The position numbers and the translations under genes were made by a program. A DNA stretch of 64,000 nt, from positions 11,900-75,899 of the forward strand of contig JAEYOM010000040.1 in the NCBI GenBank assembly GCA_023411715.1, read 5' to 3'. Positions within the stretch are counted from its first letter, which is position 1. The number at the start of each line of letters is the position of its first letter. The notes beneath the pieces were generated by a model that saw only the letters and a program-made list of their open reading frames with translations, made no database searches and was not told where the DNA came from. The stretch comes from Bacillota bacterium. GTDB taxonomy: Bacteria; Bacillota; Clostridia; Acetivibrionales; DTU013. This document shows, one piece after another, positions 36,108-45,312 of this stretch.

Positions 36108-37160
36108 GTGCGGAATTTGACCAGAAAACTTATTGCTTTTTTTCTAGCGGTACTAATACTGATTAATCTTACTGCATGCGGGACGGCACGGCTTACGCGT
36201 TATGAGTCGCAGTTCCTCGGAGTGTTCGATACGATGACGAGCATCGTAGGATATGCTCACAGCAAGGATGAATTCACGAAGTATTCTCAGCTGATCCATG
36301 ACAAATTATTTGAGTACCACAAGCTTTATGATATATATAACGATTACGAAGGCATGAACAACCTTAAAACGATAAATGACAATGCGGGTAAAGCCCCAGT
36401 AAAGGTCGATAAAAGGATAATTGACCTTGCAGAGTTTTCAAAGGATTGGTATGAAAAGACGGACGGCAAGGTGAACATCGCTTTTGGCGCAGTCCTCAGC
36501 ATATGGCATGATTATCGCGAAAGAGGCATAGACGACCCGGAAAATGCGCAGCTGCCTTCGATGGTAAAGCTGAAGGAAGCTAATAAACACACGAATATAA
36601 ATAAAGTAGTCGTTAACGAAAAAGATTCCACCATCTATCTCGAGGATCCTGAAATGAGCCTCGATGTCGGCGCCGTCGCCAAAGGTTACGCAACGGAAAT
36701 GGTCAGCCGCATAGCCGAGGAAAACGGATTCACCTCGGGGCTGATCAGCGTAGGCGGAAATGTCCGCGCACTGGGCAGCAAGGAAGGCAAAGGTCAGCCC
36801 TGGAACGTGGGCATTCAGAACCCTGACCTGTCGAGTGAACAAAAGGAGATAAAAATAGTCAATGCAATGGACTCTTCAGTGGTGACGAGCGGGATATACG
36901 AGCGCTATTATACAGTCGACGGAAAAAACTATCACCATATAATAGATCCGAACACCCTATTTCCCGCGGTTTACTTCAAATCCGTCACGATCCTTTGCAA
37001 GGATTCAGGTATGGCGGACGCGCTGTCGACTTCTGTTTTCAACATGCCGTTCGATAAGGGTCTGGAGTTCATCGAAAGCCAGCCTGATACTGAAGCGATG
37101 TGGATACTTAACGATGGAGCTATAAAATACAGTGATCACTTTACAGAATACGAAAAATGA
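36108..37160 (+). CDS. apbE: FAD:protein FMN transferase (ApbE/FmnB-like lipoprotein)
   Basis: Extracytoplasmic Mg-dependent enzyme that moves FMN from FAD onto Ser/Thr of target proteins. About 350 residues, with a lipobox ending LTAC (Cys24). Family motifs are present: SLDVGAVAKGYATE, LISVGGNVRALGSK, YYTVDGKNYHHIIDP and DSGMADALSTSVFNM. It is next to the PplA-like lipoprotein and the EET membrane genes, so their threonines are its likely targets; this is the role of FmnB in Listeria. The start is uncertain: GTG 36108 or TTG 36117; both lack a strong ribosome binding site. A further flavin-supply gene (FmnA/RibU) is not in this window. Confidence 0.94.
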   Translation: MRNLTRKLIAFFLAVLILINLTACGTARLTRYESQFLGVFDTMTSIVGYAHSKDEFTKYSQLIHDKLFEYHKLYDIYNDYEGMNNLKTINDNAGKAPVKVDKRIIDLAEFSKDWYEKTDGKVNIAFGAVLSIWHDYRERGIDDPENAQLPSMVKLKEANKHTNINKVVVNEKDSTIYLEDPEMSLDVGAVAKGYATEMVSRIAEENGFTSGLISVGGNVRALGSKEGKGQPWNVGIQNPDLSSEQKEIKIVNAMDSSVVTSGIYERYYTVDGKNYHHIIDPNTLFPAVYFKSVTILCKDSGMADALSTSVFNMPFDKGLEFIESQPDTEAMWILNDGAIKYSDHFTEYEK

Positions 37161-37339
37161 TGGGATTAAATCCATATGTATATGGGAAAGCTAAAACGCG
37201 TTGTTATGTATGCGAAATTTTATGAAAAATAGATAAATTCAAGTATATTATGTTATAATAATATGGGTTAAATGGGAAGCGCACATCTGCTTTGTTTTAA
37301 ATCCATAAGTTACATAATAAATATTAAGCGGAGGTATAT

Positions 37340-39961
37340 ATGGCGAAGTTTGTTTATTTGTTCAAAGAAGGAAATGCCACGATGAGAAACCTGCTGGGTG
37401 GTAAAGGAGCCAATCTCGCGGAAATGACGGGTCTCGGTCTTCCTGTACCGAGGGGTTTCACAGTAACTACCGAAGCCTGCACTCAGTACTACAAGGACGG
37501 AAAAACAATATCGAAGGAAATCGAAGACCAGATCTATCAGGCGCTTTCGACTACAGAAGCAACAGTAGGTAAAAAATTCGGTGATCCTTCAAATCCGTTC
37601 CTTGTTTCAGTACGTTCCGGCGCGCGCGCATCAATGCCGGGAATGATGGATACCATCCTTAACCTCGGCCTGAATGATTCTGTTGTAGAAGGCCTTGCAA
37701 AGCTCACAGGCAATGAAAGATTCGCTTACGACAGCTACAGAAGGTTCATCCAGATGTTCAGCGACGTCGTTATGGAAGTTGAAAAACCAAAATTTGAAAA
37801 AATCCTTGACGAAGTCAAGAAAGAGAATAACGCAAAAATCGATACGGATCTCAATGCGGAAAACCTTAAGGAAGTCGTAAAGAGATTCAAGAAGCTGTAC
37901 AAAGAGGAAAAGGGCGTTGAATTCCCGCAGGATCCGAAGGCCCAGCTGATGGAAGCAGTCAAGGCGGTTTTCCGTTCATGGGACAATCCGAGAGCTAATG
38001 TTTACAGAAGGCTCAATGATATTCCAGGAGACTGGGGAACTGCAGTCAATGTACAGGAAATGGTTTACGGCAACATGGGCAACGATTCCGGAACAGGTGT
38101 AGCGTTTACGAGGAATCCGGCCACCGGCGAGAAGAAGCTGTATGGCGAGTTTCTGATGAATGCGCAGGGCGAGGATGTCGTGGCAGGTATCAGGACGCCC
38201 CAGACCATCGACAAAATGAGGGAGATCAACCCCGATGCGTACAATCAGTTTGTAAAAATAGCCGAAACACTGGAAAAGCATTATAAAGACATGCAGGATA
38301 TGGAGTTTACCATCGAGAAAGGCAAGCTGTTCATGCTGCAGACTAGAAACGGCAAGAGAACTGCCGCCGCCGCTTTGAAGATCGCTGTCGACCTTGTAAA
38401 TGAAGGAATGGCATCAAAGAAGGACGCCATTCTAAAGGTCGATCCCAAACAGCTCGACGCACTGCTCCATCCTAACTTCGATCCCAGGGGATTGAAGACG
38501 GCAACGCCAATAGCAAAGGGTCTTCCGGCATCCCCCGGAGCAGCTACCGGAAAGGTATTCTTCAAAGCCGAAGAGGCAGTTGAAGCTGTCAAAGGCGGAG
38601 AAAAGAAGGTAGTTCTGGTAAGACTCGAGACCTCGCCTGAGGATATCGAAGGTATGAACGTTTCGCAGGGCATACTGACAGGACGCGGCGGAATGACCTC
38701 CCACGCGGCGGTTGTTGCGCGCGGTATGGGTACATGCTGCGTTGCCGGCTGCAGTGAGATTACGATAAATGAAGCAGAAAAATATTTCCTGGATAAAAAC
38801 GGAAAGAAGTACAACGAAGGCGATTGGATATCGATCGACGGCTCGACCGGCAACGTATACGGCGAGCAGCTTCCGACAGTCGCGCCTGAAATGACCGGAG
38901 ATTTCGCGACCTTCATGGCATGGGCAGATGAGATCAGGACGCTGAAGGTAAGATCGAATGCCGATACTCCGAGGGATGCAAAGCAGGCAATGCAATTCGG
39001 AGCAGAAGGCATAGGCCTCTGCCGTACCGAGCATATGTTCTTCGAGCCCGACAGGATATTCGCCTTCAGGCAGATGATCGTTTCAAACAGCGTAGAGCAG
39101 AGAAAGAAAGCTCTCGATAAGATCCTCCCGATGCAGAGAGGTGACTTCGAAGGCCTCTTTACGGAAATGAAAGGCTACCCGGTAACCATAAGGCTGCTGG
39201 ATCCTCCGCTGCATGAATTCCTGCCGCAGGACGAAGACGATATAAAGGCTCTGTCCAAGGAATTGAGTATTTCCGCGGAACAGCTAACAGGAATAATTAA
39301 GAACCTGCATGAGCTCAATCCTATGATGGGTCACAGGGGCTGCCGTCTTGCAGTTTCCTACCCCGAAATAGCTGAAATGCAGACAAGGGCTATCATTGAG
39401 GCTGCTATCAATGTAAACAGAAAGGGTATGAGCATAGTACCCGAGATCATGATCCCGCTAGTTTGCGAGATCAAAGAACTGAAGTTCGTAAAGGACATCA
39501 TAGTTAGAACGGCTAATTCGATAATAGCTGATGCAGGCGTCAAGCTCGATTACAAGGTAGGTACGATGATCGAGATACCAAGGGCTGCGCTGCTTGCTGA
39601 CGAGATCGCGACCGAAGCCGAATTCTTCTCCTTCGGTACGAACGACCTGACTCAGATGACTTACGGCCTGAGCCGTGATGATGCCGGAAAGATACTCGAC
39701 GACTATTACAAGGTCAAGATATTCGAATCCGACCCGACTGCCAAGATCGACCAGGTAGGCGTCGGCAAGCTCATGAAGATGGCTGTTGCAGGCGGTAAGG
39801 CTACAAGGCCCGACATCAAGCTCGGGATCTGCGGCGAACATGGCGGAGATCCGTCTTCCGTCGAATTCTGCCATAACATAGGACTGAACTACGTTTCCTG
39901 CTCGCCGTTCCGTGTGCCGATAGCAAGACTCGCGGCTGCACAGGCGGTTGTAAAACAATAA
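37340..39961 (+). CDS. ppdK: Pyruvate, phosphate dikinase
   Basis: Interconverts ATP + pyruvate + Pi and PEP + AMP + PPi; in clostridia it often works glycolytically with PPi. 873 residues, full length. The N-terminal ATP-grasp domain starts KFVYLFKEGNATMRNLLGGKGANLAEMT. The swivelling phosphohistidine domain carries GGMTSHAAVVARGMG, and the C-terminal PEP barrel has GLCRTEHMFF, GTNDLTQMTYG and the catalytic cysteine in GICGEHGGDPSSVEFC. AAGCGGAGG precedes the ATG. A TATAAT at about 37254 may be its -10 box. It stands alone between its own promoter region and a terminator. Confidence 0.98.
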   Translation: MAKFVYLFKEGNATMRNLLGGKGANLAEMTGLGLPVPRGFTVTTEACTQYYKDGKTISKEIEDQIYQALSTTEATVGKKFGDPSNPFLVSVRSGARASMPGMMDTILNLGLNDSVVEGLAKLTGNERFAYDSYRRFIQMFSDVVMEVEKPKFEKILDEVKKENNAKIDTDLNAENLKEVVKRFKKLYKEEKGVEFPQDPKAQLMEAVKAVFRSWDNPRANVYRRLNDIPGDWGTAVNVQEMVYGNMGNDSGTGVAFTRNPATGEKKLYGEFLMNAQGEDVVAGIRTPQTIDKMREINPDAYNQFVKIAETLEKHYKDMQDMEFTIEKGKLFMLQTRNGKRTAAAALKIAVDLVNEGMASKKDAILKVDPKQLDALLHPNFDPRGLKTATPIAKGLPASPGAATGKVFFKAEEAVEAVKGGEKKVVLVRLETSPEDIEGMNVSQGILTGRGGMTSHAAVVARGMGTCCVAGCSEITINEAEKYFLDKNGKKYNEGDWISIDGSTGNVYGEQLPTVAPEMTGDFATFMAWADEIRTLKVRSNADTPRDAKQAMQFGAEGIGLCRTEHMFFEPDRIFAFRQMIVSNSVEQRKKALDKILPMQRGDFEGLFTEMKGYPVTIRLLDPPLHEFLPQDEDDIKALSKELSISAEQLTGIIKNLHELNPMMGHRGCRLAVSYPEIAEMQTRAIIEAAINVNRKGMSIVPEIMIPLVCEIKELKFVKDIIVRTANSIIADAGVKLDYKVGTMIEIPRAALLADEIATEAEFFSFGTNDLTQMTYGLSRDDAGKILDDYYKVKIFESDPTAKIDQVGVGKLMKMAVAGGKATRPDIKLGICGEHGGDPSSVEFCHNIGLNYVSCSPFRVPIARLAAAQAVVKQ

Positions 39962-39982
39962 GGTCCAATCGAATAACAAATC

Positions 39983-40025
39983 AAACAGGGTATTGCATCG
40001 TTTTATGGTGCAATACTCTGTTTTT
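39983..40025 (+). terminator. Terminator of ppdK
   Basis: AAACAGgGTATTGCA pairs with TGCAATACtCTGTTT, then TTT; 11 nt loop. Confidence 0.9.
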
Positions 40026-40107
40026 ATGAGCAGGGCTATTGTAATTAAGTGTAACATAAAGTATGATAAACCGTGAATCGTGAAATATGTTAAATGTAGA
40101 GGCTGAC

Positions 40108-41211
40108 ATGATAGATACAAAGGCATGTGAATGGCTTATAGAAAATGGCGGCGTAACGACACGGTACAGGGTTTACCGGGAACTGCTGCAAGTTGAATCC
40201 GAAGCTAAGAAAATCGAAAACGAATTATTGGAGAACGATGGGGTCAAAAAGTGGCTGAAATTATTAAAGCCGGAAACGCCGCCGCAGCATCGGTCAATGG
40301 CTCACGGTTCGTTTGATTTCTGCCTTGAAAACGCGCTGCCGAAGCTGACTCAGCTTGGCCTCCACGCGGGCTTTGCACAGGTAAGGGAAGCGGTTGGTTT
40401 TTATTTTGAACATATTAAAGAATCTATTAAAAATCAAACCGAAATGAATCTGTTATCCCGGGATGGCCTGTATGGTTTCTTCTTAATATTGGTTGTTGAT
40501 TTTTTGGTGGACGCAGGCTTTAAAGATGACTTTTTATTTGATTATATGCTGAAGAGCCTGGATGAAATGTACGGTTTCATCAGACAAAAGAGTTATGATA
40601 TATATATCAGCGATGAAGAGCGGAGCAAACTTACCGGGGTACCAAAAAACTGGGTAAATCGTAAATTTATTAAGAAAGAGATTTTGGATAACCATGGGTT
40701 TTGTTATCCTCTTATATATGACATCATGGGCATGCATAAACTCTATGATTATAAAAATCCGGAGATCGACAATAAGGTTGATGAAATAATCAGTTATGTT
40801 TCCAACGATGACTTCCATAATAAAATCGATGACGGATATGGAATTTTGATTGCCGGTCCAAAAAGATATAATAGTATGGGTTGGGACCCGAAATATCCGG
40901 GTTGGTTTAATATTCGTGAGTGTATAGAATCCGGTGGTGCTTCGAGGGTCTTGTTCTCTGCTCAGACTTATTCAAAATATCCAATTGCAGTAAAGACAAG
41001 ATGGTTCAATGAATTACTTGAATATCTGGAAGCTTATAAAACAGAAAACGACACTTATCGATTCCCATCAGAATGGATTAAGGAATCATCAGCTTATGCA
41101 GTGGGCGGTAATCACTTATCCTTCGGCGAGAACAGAACGAAGAAAAATTGGAGCGAAATAGAATCAACTCTTTATATGCAGTTCTTGAAGCAAAAGTGTT
41201 CCATAATGTGA
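40108..41211 (+). CDS. Protein of unknown function, 367 aa
   Basis: No signal peptide or membrane segment. ATG 40108 follows GTAGAGG; the frame opens at 40087. The protein is rich in helices (repeated patterns such as LENALPKLTQLGLHAGFAQV and DGLYGFFLILVVDFLVDAGF), which hints at an alpha-helical toroid or repeat fold like those of prenyl-chain cyclases, but no catalytic DxDD motif is seen. The C-terminal part has WNEL-type aromatic stretches (TRWFNELLEYLEAY). It is more AT-rich than ppdK and stands alone, without clear partners. I do not recognise a function. Confidence 0.75.
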   Translation: MIDTKACEWLIENGGVTTRYRVYRELLQVESEAKKIENELLENDGVKKWLKLLKPETPPQHRSMAHGSFDFCLENALPKLTQLGLHAGFAQVREAVGFYFEHIKESIKNQTEMNLLSRDGLYGFFLILVVDFLVDAGFKDDFLFDYMLKSLDEMYGFIRQKSYDIYISDEERSKLTGVPKNWVNRKFIKKEILDNHGFCYPLIYDIMGMHKLYDYKNPEIDNKVDEIISYVSNDDFHNKIDDGYGILIAGPKRYNSMGWDPKYPGWFNIRECIESGGASRVLFSAQTYSKYPIAVKTRWFNELLEYLEAYKTENDTYRFPSEWIKESSAYAVGGNHLSFGENRTKKNWSEIESTLYMQFLKQKCSIM

Positions 41212-41315
41212 AAATCTGAGATGCCATCGATCTTTAATTATTAAGTTATGCTTTACTGATTTAAATCCGAAGTAAATAATGGAGCATCCGGGTATACATG
41301 AGAGGAGGCTGAACT

Positions 41316-43706
41316 ATGCCTGTGAGGCAAGAGCATTTGAAAACTTTTGCTGCATTAGCGTTTTTTGCTTTGCTTTTGCTCGCATATCCGACAAATATAT
41401 CGGCTGAAGACTCCTCTGCGTACTACAAAGGCCAACATCCCAAAAGCGTACTGATACTAAATTCATATGACCAAAGCCAACCGTGGACGAGGGATCAGAA
41501 TACAGGCATAAACGATATACTCAACAAAGACAGCAATGGTTATTCGATATATATCGAGTTTATGGACTGGAAGGAGTTTCCCGACGAGGTAAATCTGGAG
41601 GAGCTGAAGCGCAGGCTTTATTATAAGTATTCCAAAAAAAAGATAGATGTAATAATCACGACAGACGACGCAGCGCTCAAATTCGCGCTTGACAACAGGA
41701 ACGCCATGTTTTCCGGAGCACCTGTGGTTTTTAGCGGAGTCGATGAAAAAAACCTGCAGGGTATACTGGAATGGAAGGCAGACGTAACGGGCGTCGTTGA
41801 AATCAGGGATCCGGTCGGGACCATGGCTGCTGCAATTAAGATAAATCCCGATATTAAAACTGTCTACGTCATATTCGATAATACGGAAAGCGGGCTTTCA
41901 TCTGGTGAAATGACCATGAATGCTATACGGGAATCGTATAGAGGCATTAATATAGTACCGTTGAATGACAGTGATATTGAAAGTCTTTTCAAAAAAGTAC
42001 AAGGCGCTTCTCCTCAAAGCATTGCGATCTGTAATTCTTATTCGCCCAAAGCCGGCAATATGAAGCTGGGGGTCGACTATTTCTTCAGACAGCTTACTTC
42101 CGTATGCCCAGTACCTGTTTATAACCTGTACGACTATACGATGGGTACCGGCACCATAGGCGGCAGTATGGTAAGCGGCAGGCAGAACGGGGAGGAGGCT
42201 GCAAAACTCGCTATCAGGATACTGAACGGTGAAGAGACTTCAAAGCTGCCTATAGAGAGAAAAAAATTTGTGAGTTTCAAATTTGACTATAAAGTTCTGC
42301 AAAGATTCCACATAGGACTTGATTCCATTCCCAAAGGCAGTACTATCGTAAATAAGCCCTTCAACTATTTTGAAGTACATAGGACATTGATTTATACTTC
42401 TTTGATCATCACTTTCATACTTCTTTGTTTTATAACGTTACTGCTGTTTTATCTCAAAAAATTAAAAACAATGAAGACGATACTGTCAGAAAGCAATAGT
42501 GAACTGATGGGCCTTTACAAGGATCTTTCGACAGCGGACGAAAAACTAAGACAGCAATATGATGAGCTTGTACTGATACAAAGAAATCTTTCCACGAGCG
42601 AATATAAATATGAACTGCTTTTTGATAAAATGATCAACGGGTTTTTCATTTTCGAACCGGTATTCAATAAGAACGGAAGGATGGCGGATATCCGTTTCCT
42701 TAAAGTAAATCCGGGTTTTTTCCATCAAACAGATTTACCGCAGTCGGATATATCCGGTAAAACCTGGTCGGAGGTATTCGGCTACCCCAACCAGGAACTG
42801 AGCATTTACCGGAACATTTTGGAAACCGGCAAATCAGAACCGTTTGAAGTCTACAACTCCCGTTCGGGCGTTTACAACCTTGTGGATTCATTTCTGATTT
42901 CAGATAATCAAATCGGCGTTATGTTCGAGAATATCACAGGCTACAAGAAGGCGATAAAAGAAGTGAGGGTACTGAATACCGAGCTGGAAAAGCGCGTTGT
43001 GAACAGGACCGCCGAACTTGAGGACGCCGTGCGCGAGCTGGAATCCTTCTCCTATACGGTATCACACGATTTGAAATCCCCGTTGAGGGCTGTCGCGGGA
43101 TATACCGATATCCTGATGGAAGATCTGGGTGAAAAGCTTGATGTCGATTCGCTGCAGATACTTAAGAATATTAGTGCGATAAGCAAGGAATCGATAGAAA
43201 TGATCAATAAAATGCTGCAGTACTCAAAAACGGCAAGGACGGAGCTGAATAAGGAAGAAGTTAATATGGAAAAGATCGTCTCCGATGTGTATAATGAATT
43301 AAGACTAACGTATCCGGACAGGGATGTTAGTCTGGTCATAGATTCGGGGCTGCCTTATGTCAGCGGTGACAGGGTGATGCTCAAGCTGTTGCTGCAGAAC
43401 GTTTTGTCAAATGCCTTCAAGTTTACGAGAGATGTGCCAAAGGCAGTCATTACGGTAGGCTGCACACTTACGGCTGAGGAATACATTTTTTATGTCAGGG
43501 ACAATGGCATCGGATTTGATATGAAATATGCCGGCAAGCTTTTCAGTGTATTCCAGAGGCTCCATACTGCGGAAGAATTCGAAGGGAGCGGTATTGGGCT
43601 CGTTACGGTCAAAAAAATAATCGAAAAGCATGGCGGAAGGGTTTGGATTGAAAGCAAGGTAAATTACGGAACAGCCATATTTTTTACATTCCCATTTACC
43701 ATATGA
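41316..43706 (+). CDS. Hybrid-sensor histidine kinase with extracellular ABC substrate-binding domain
   Basis: 796 residues. A signal/anchor segment (~9-30) is followed by an extracytoplasmic domain (~42-330; SVLILNSYDQSQPWTRDQNTGI, DVIITTDDAALKFA, TGTIGGSMVSGRQNGEEAA) of the ABC_sub_bind (PF04392-like) family. A membrane segment (~357-382), a coiled coil (~383-425) and a PAS-like domain (~430-545) follow. HisKA has the phosphoacceptor His584 (SHDLKSPLRA) and HATPase_c has NALSNAFKF-type N box, DNGIGFD and GSGIGLVTVKK. It should sense a small molecule outside and signal by phosphotransfer. There is no response regulator next to it; a c-di-GMP protein follows 13 bp downstream and may be its output partner. 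ATG 41316 follows GAGGAGG. Confidence 0.88.
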   Translation: MPVRQEHLKTFAALAFFALLLLAYPTNISAEDSSAYYKGQHPKSVLILNSYDQSQPWTRDQNTGINDILNKDSNGYSIYIEFMDWKEFPDEVNLEELKRRLYYKYSKKKIDVIITTDDAALKFALDNRNAMFSGAPVVFSGVDEKNLQGILEWKADVTGVVEIRDPVGTMAAAIKINPDIKTVYVIFDNTESGLSSGEMTMNAIRESYRGINIVPLNDSDIESLFKKVQGASPQSIAICNSYSPKAGNMKLGVDYFFRQLTSVCPVPVYNLYDYTMGTGTIGGSMVSGRQNGEEAAKLAIRILNGEETSKLPIERKKFVSFKFDYKVLQRFHIGLDSIPKGSTIVNKPFNYFEVHRTLIYTSLIITFILLCFITLLLFYLKKLKTMKTILSESNSELMGLYKDLSTADEKLRQQYDELVLIQRNLSTSEYKYELLFDKMINGFFIFEPVFNKNGRMADIRFLKVNPGFFHQTDLPQSDISGKTWSEVFGYPNQELSIYRNILETGKSEPFEVYNSRSGVYNLVDSFLISDNQIGVMFENITGYKKAIKEVRVLNTELEKRVVNRTAELEDAVRELESFSYTVSHDLKSPLRAVAGYTDILMEDLGEKLDVDSLQILKNISAISKESIEMINKMLQYSKTARTELNKEEVNMEKIVSDVYNELRLTYPDRDVSLVIDSGLPYVSGDRVMLKLLLQNVLSNAFKFTRDVPKAVITVGCTLTAEEYIFYVRDNGIGFDMKYAGKLFSVFQRLHTAEEFEGSGIGLVTVKKIIEKHGGRVWIESKVNYGTAIFFTFPFTI

Positions 43707-43740
43707 ACTTATACCGGTTATGGAAAGGTGGCAGAGTGTA

Positions 43741-45309
43741 TTGGAACCTGAAAACCATAATAAGATCGCTCTTAGGATCACTATAATCTGCTTTGTTGCG
43801 GGAACGTTATGGATATTGCTTACGGACAAGCTTTCAGCCATATTGATCGGCAATACCGATACCTTTGCGTTAGTTAAGATCATAAAAGATATCGCCTGTG
43901 TCGTTATCTCCGGGGTTCTGATATACTGCCTGGTAAATAGCGCGTTCAAAAAACTCAGTCAGGCCAAAGAACAACTGATAATCCGCAATAAGGAGCTTTC
44001 GGATGCCAGGGATAAAATAGCGGAACTTGCTTACACAGATCAGATTACAGGTCTTCCAAACCGGGTTATGCTAAATGAGAAGATAGGTACGATATTGAAA
44101 ACGGAAGACAGGTTCGCTTTTCTGTTTATTGATATTGACAATTTTAAATATATAAACGACACGCTCGGTCATTCCTTCGGGGATGATCTGCTCAAAAAGC
44201 TAAGCGACGTAATAGGAGGTATACTTGAGGAAAACTGCAGCCTCTATACGCTCGGCGGCGATAAATTCATCGTATTGGCCGAAGAGTTCAAGGATATTTA
44301 TGAAATAGAGCGGATTGCGGTTAAGACGCTGAAAACCCTTAAAAAACCTATCGAAGTCGACGGCAGGATATTCTACAATACGGCGAGCGTAGGTATCTGC
44401 GTATTTCCGGACCATGGAAGTTCATTTGATGAACTCTTGAAAAATGCTGATATCGCTTTGTTGAAAGCAAAGGAAAAAGGAAAGAACAGGATCGTTATTT
44501 TCAGCGAGCCTATGAAGGCAGCCATGCAGGAATGGGCTGATATTGAGAAGTATTTGCGTTCCGCTCTGGGAAACAGCGAATTTGAATTATACTATCAGCC
44601 GCAATTTGATATCAAGACCAGGAAAATAACGGGATTTGAAGCGCTGATCAGATGGCGGAACGATGAGATGGGCTTTGTAATACCGGGTAATTTCATTAAA
44701 GTGGCAGAAGATACGAACCTGATAATCCCGATAGACGAGTGGGTCATGAGGAATGCCTGCATATTCCTGAAACGCTTGCAGCAGGAGGGATTCGGGAATC
44801 TTACCGTATCGGTGAACGTTTCGATGCTGCAGCTTTTGCAGGATGATTTTGTTGAAGCGGTTACCGAGACGATTGAAATGGCCAATATCGATCCCGGTAA
44901 TCTTGAGCTCGAACTGACGGAATCGATCGTCGGAAAAAATTATAAAGTTATCGTGGAGAAACTGCGCATACTGAGAAAGCTGGGCGTAAAAATTGCATTG
45001 GATGATTTCGGTAAAGGCTATTCGTCTCTTAATTATTTACGCGAACTTCCTATAACGACGCTCAAGATCGATAAATCTTTCATAAAAGTGATTTCAGAAG
45101 ATGACAGCGGCAACAATCTGACTGATTTTATCGTAAAAATAGGTCAAAGCCTGGATCTTTGCATCGTAGCGGAAGGCATCGAAACGCAGCAGCAGTTGGA
45201 TTACCTCTCCGGCATTAACTGCGACAAGATGCAGGGTTATCTGATGAGCAGGCCGCTGCCCGAAAAGGATGCGCTAGAAGTATTGCGCCGGAAGAACAGG
45301 GGAGCTTAA
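43741..45309 (+). CDS. GGDEF/EAL membrane protein
   Basis: Two N-terminal membrane helices (about 17-37 and 53-73 in numbering from ATG 43720), a short coiled coil, a GGDEF domain (~100-265) and an EAL domain (~270-525). The diguanylate cyclase active site is GGDKF instead of GGDEF, so cyclase activity is probably lost and the domain may bind GTP as a regulator. The EAL half looks intact: EALIRW, ELTES, DDFGKGYSSL, KIDKSF and AEGIET are all present, suggesting c-di-GMP hydrolysis. TTG 43741 with AAAGGTGG 9 nt upstream is the better start; ATG 43720 has no ribosome binding site. It follows the sensor kinase and lies 4 bp before the AEC carrier. Confidence 0.9.
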   Translation: MEPENHNKIALRITIICFVAGTLWILLTDKLSAILIGNTDTFALVKIIKDIACVVISGVLIYCLVNSAFKKLSQAKEQLIIRNKELSDARDKIAELAYTDQITGLPNRVMLNEKIGTILKTEDRFAFLFIDIDNFKYINDTLGHSFGDDLLKKLSDVIGGILEENCSLYTLGGDKFIVLAEEFKDIYEIERIAVKTLKTLKKPIEVDGRIFYNTASVGICVFPDHGSSFDELLKNADIALLKAKEKGKNRIVIFSEPMKAAMQEWADIEKYLRSALGNSEFELYYQPQFDIKTRKITGFEALIRWRNDEMGFVIPGNFIKVAEDTNLIIPIDEWVMRNACIFLKRLQQEGFGNLTVSVNVSMLQLLQDDFVEAVTETIEMANIDPGNLELELTESIVGKNYKVIVEKLRILRKLGVKIALDDFGKGYSSLNYLRELPITTLKIDKSFIKVISEDDSGNNLTDFIVKIGQSLDLCIVAEGIETQQQLDYLSGINCDKMQGYLMSRPLPEKDALEVLRRKNRGA

Positions 45310-45312
45310 TAA

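Noticed and set aside
38281..39012. 243-codon minus-strand open frame inside ppdK
   Set aside because: Shadow of a strongly conserved gene with biased third positions.
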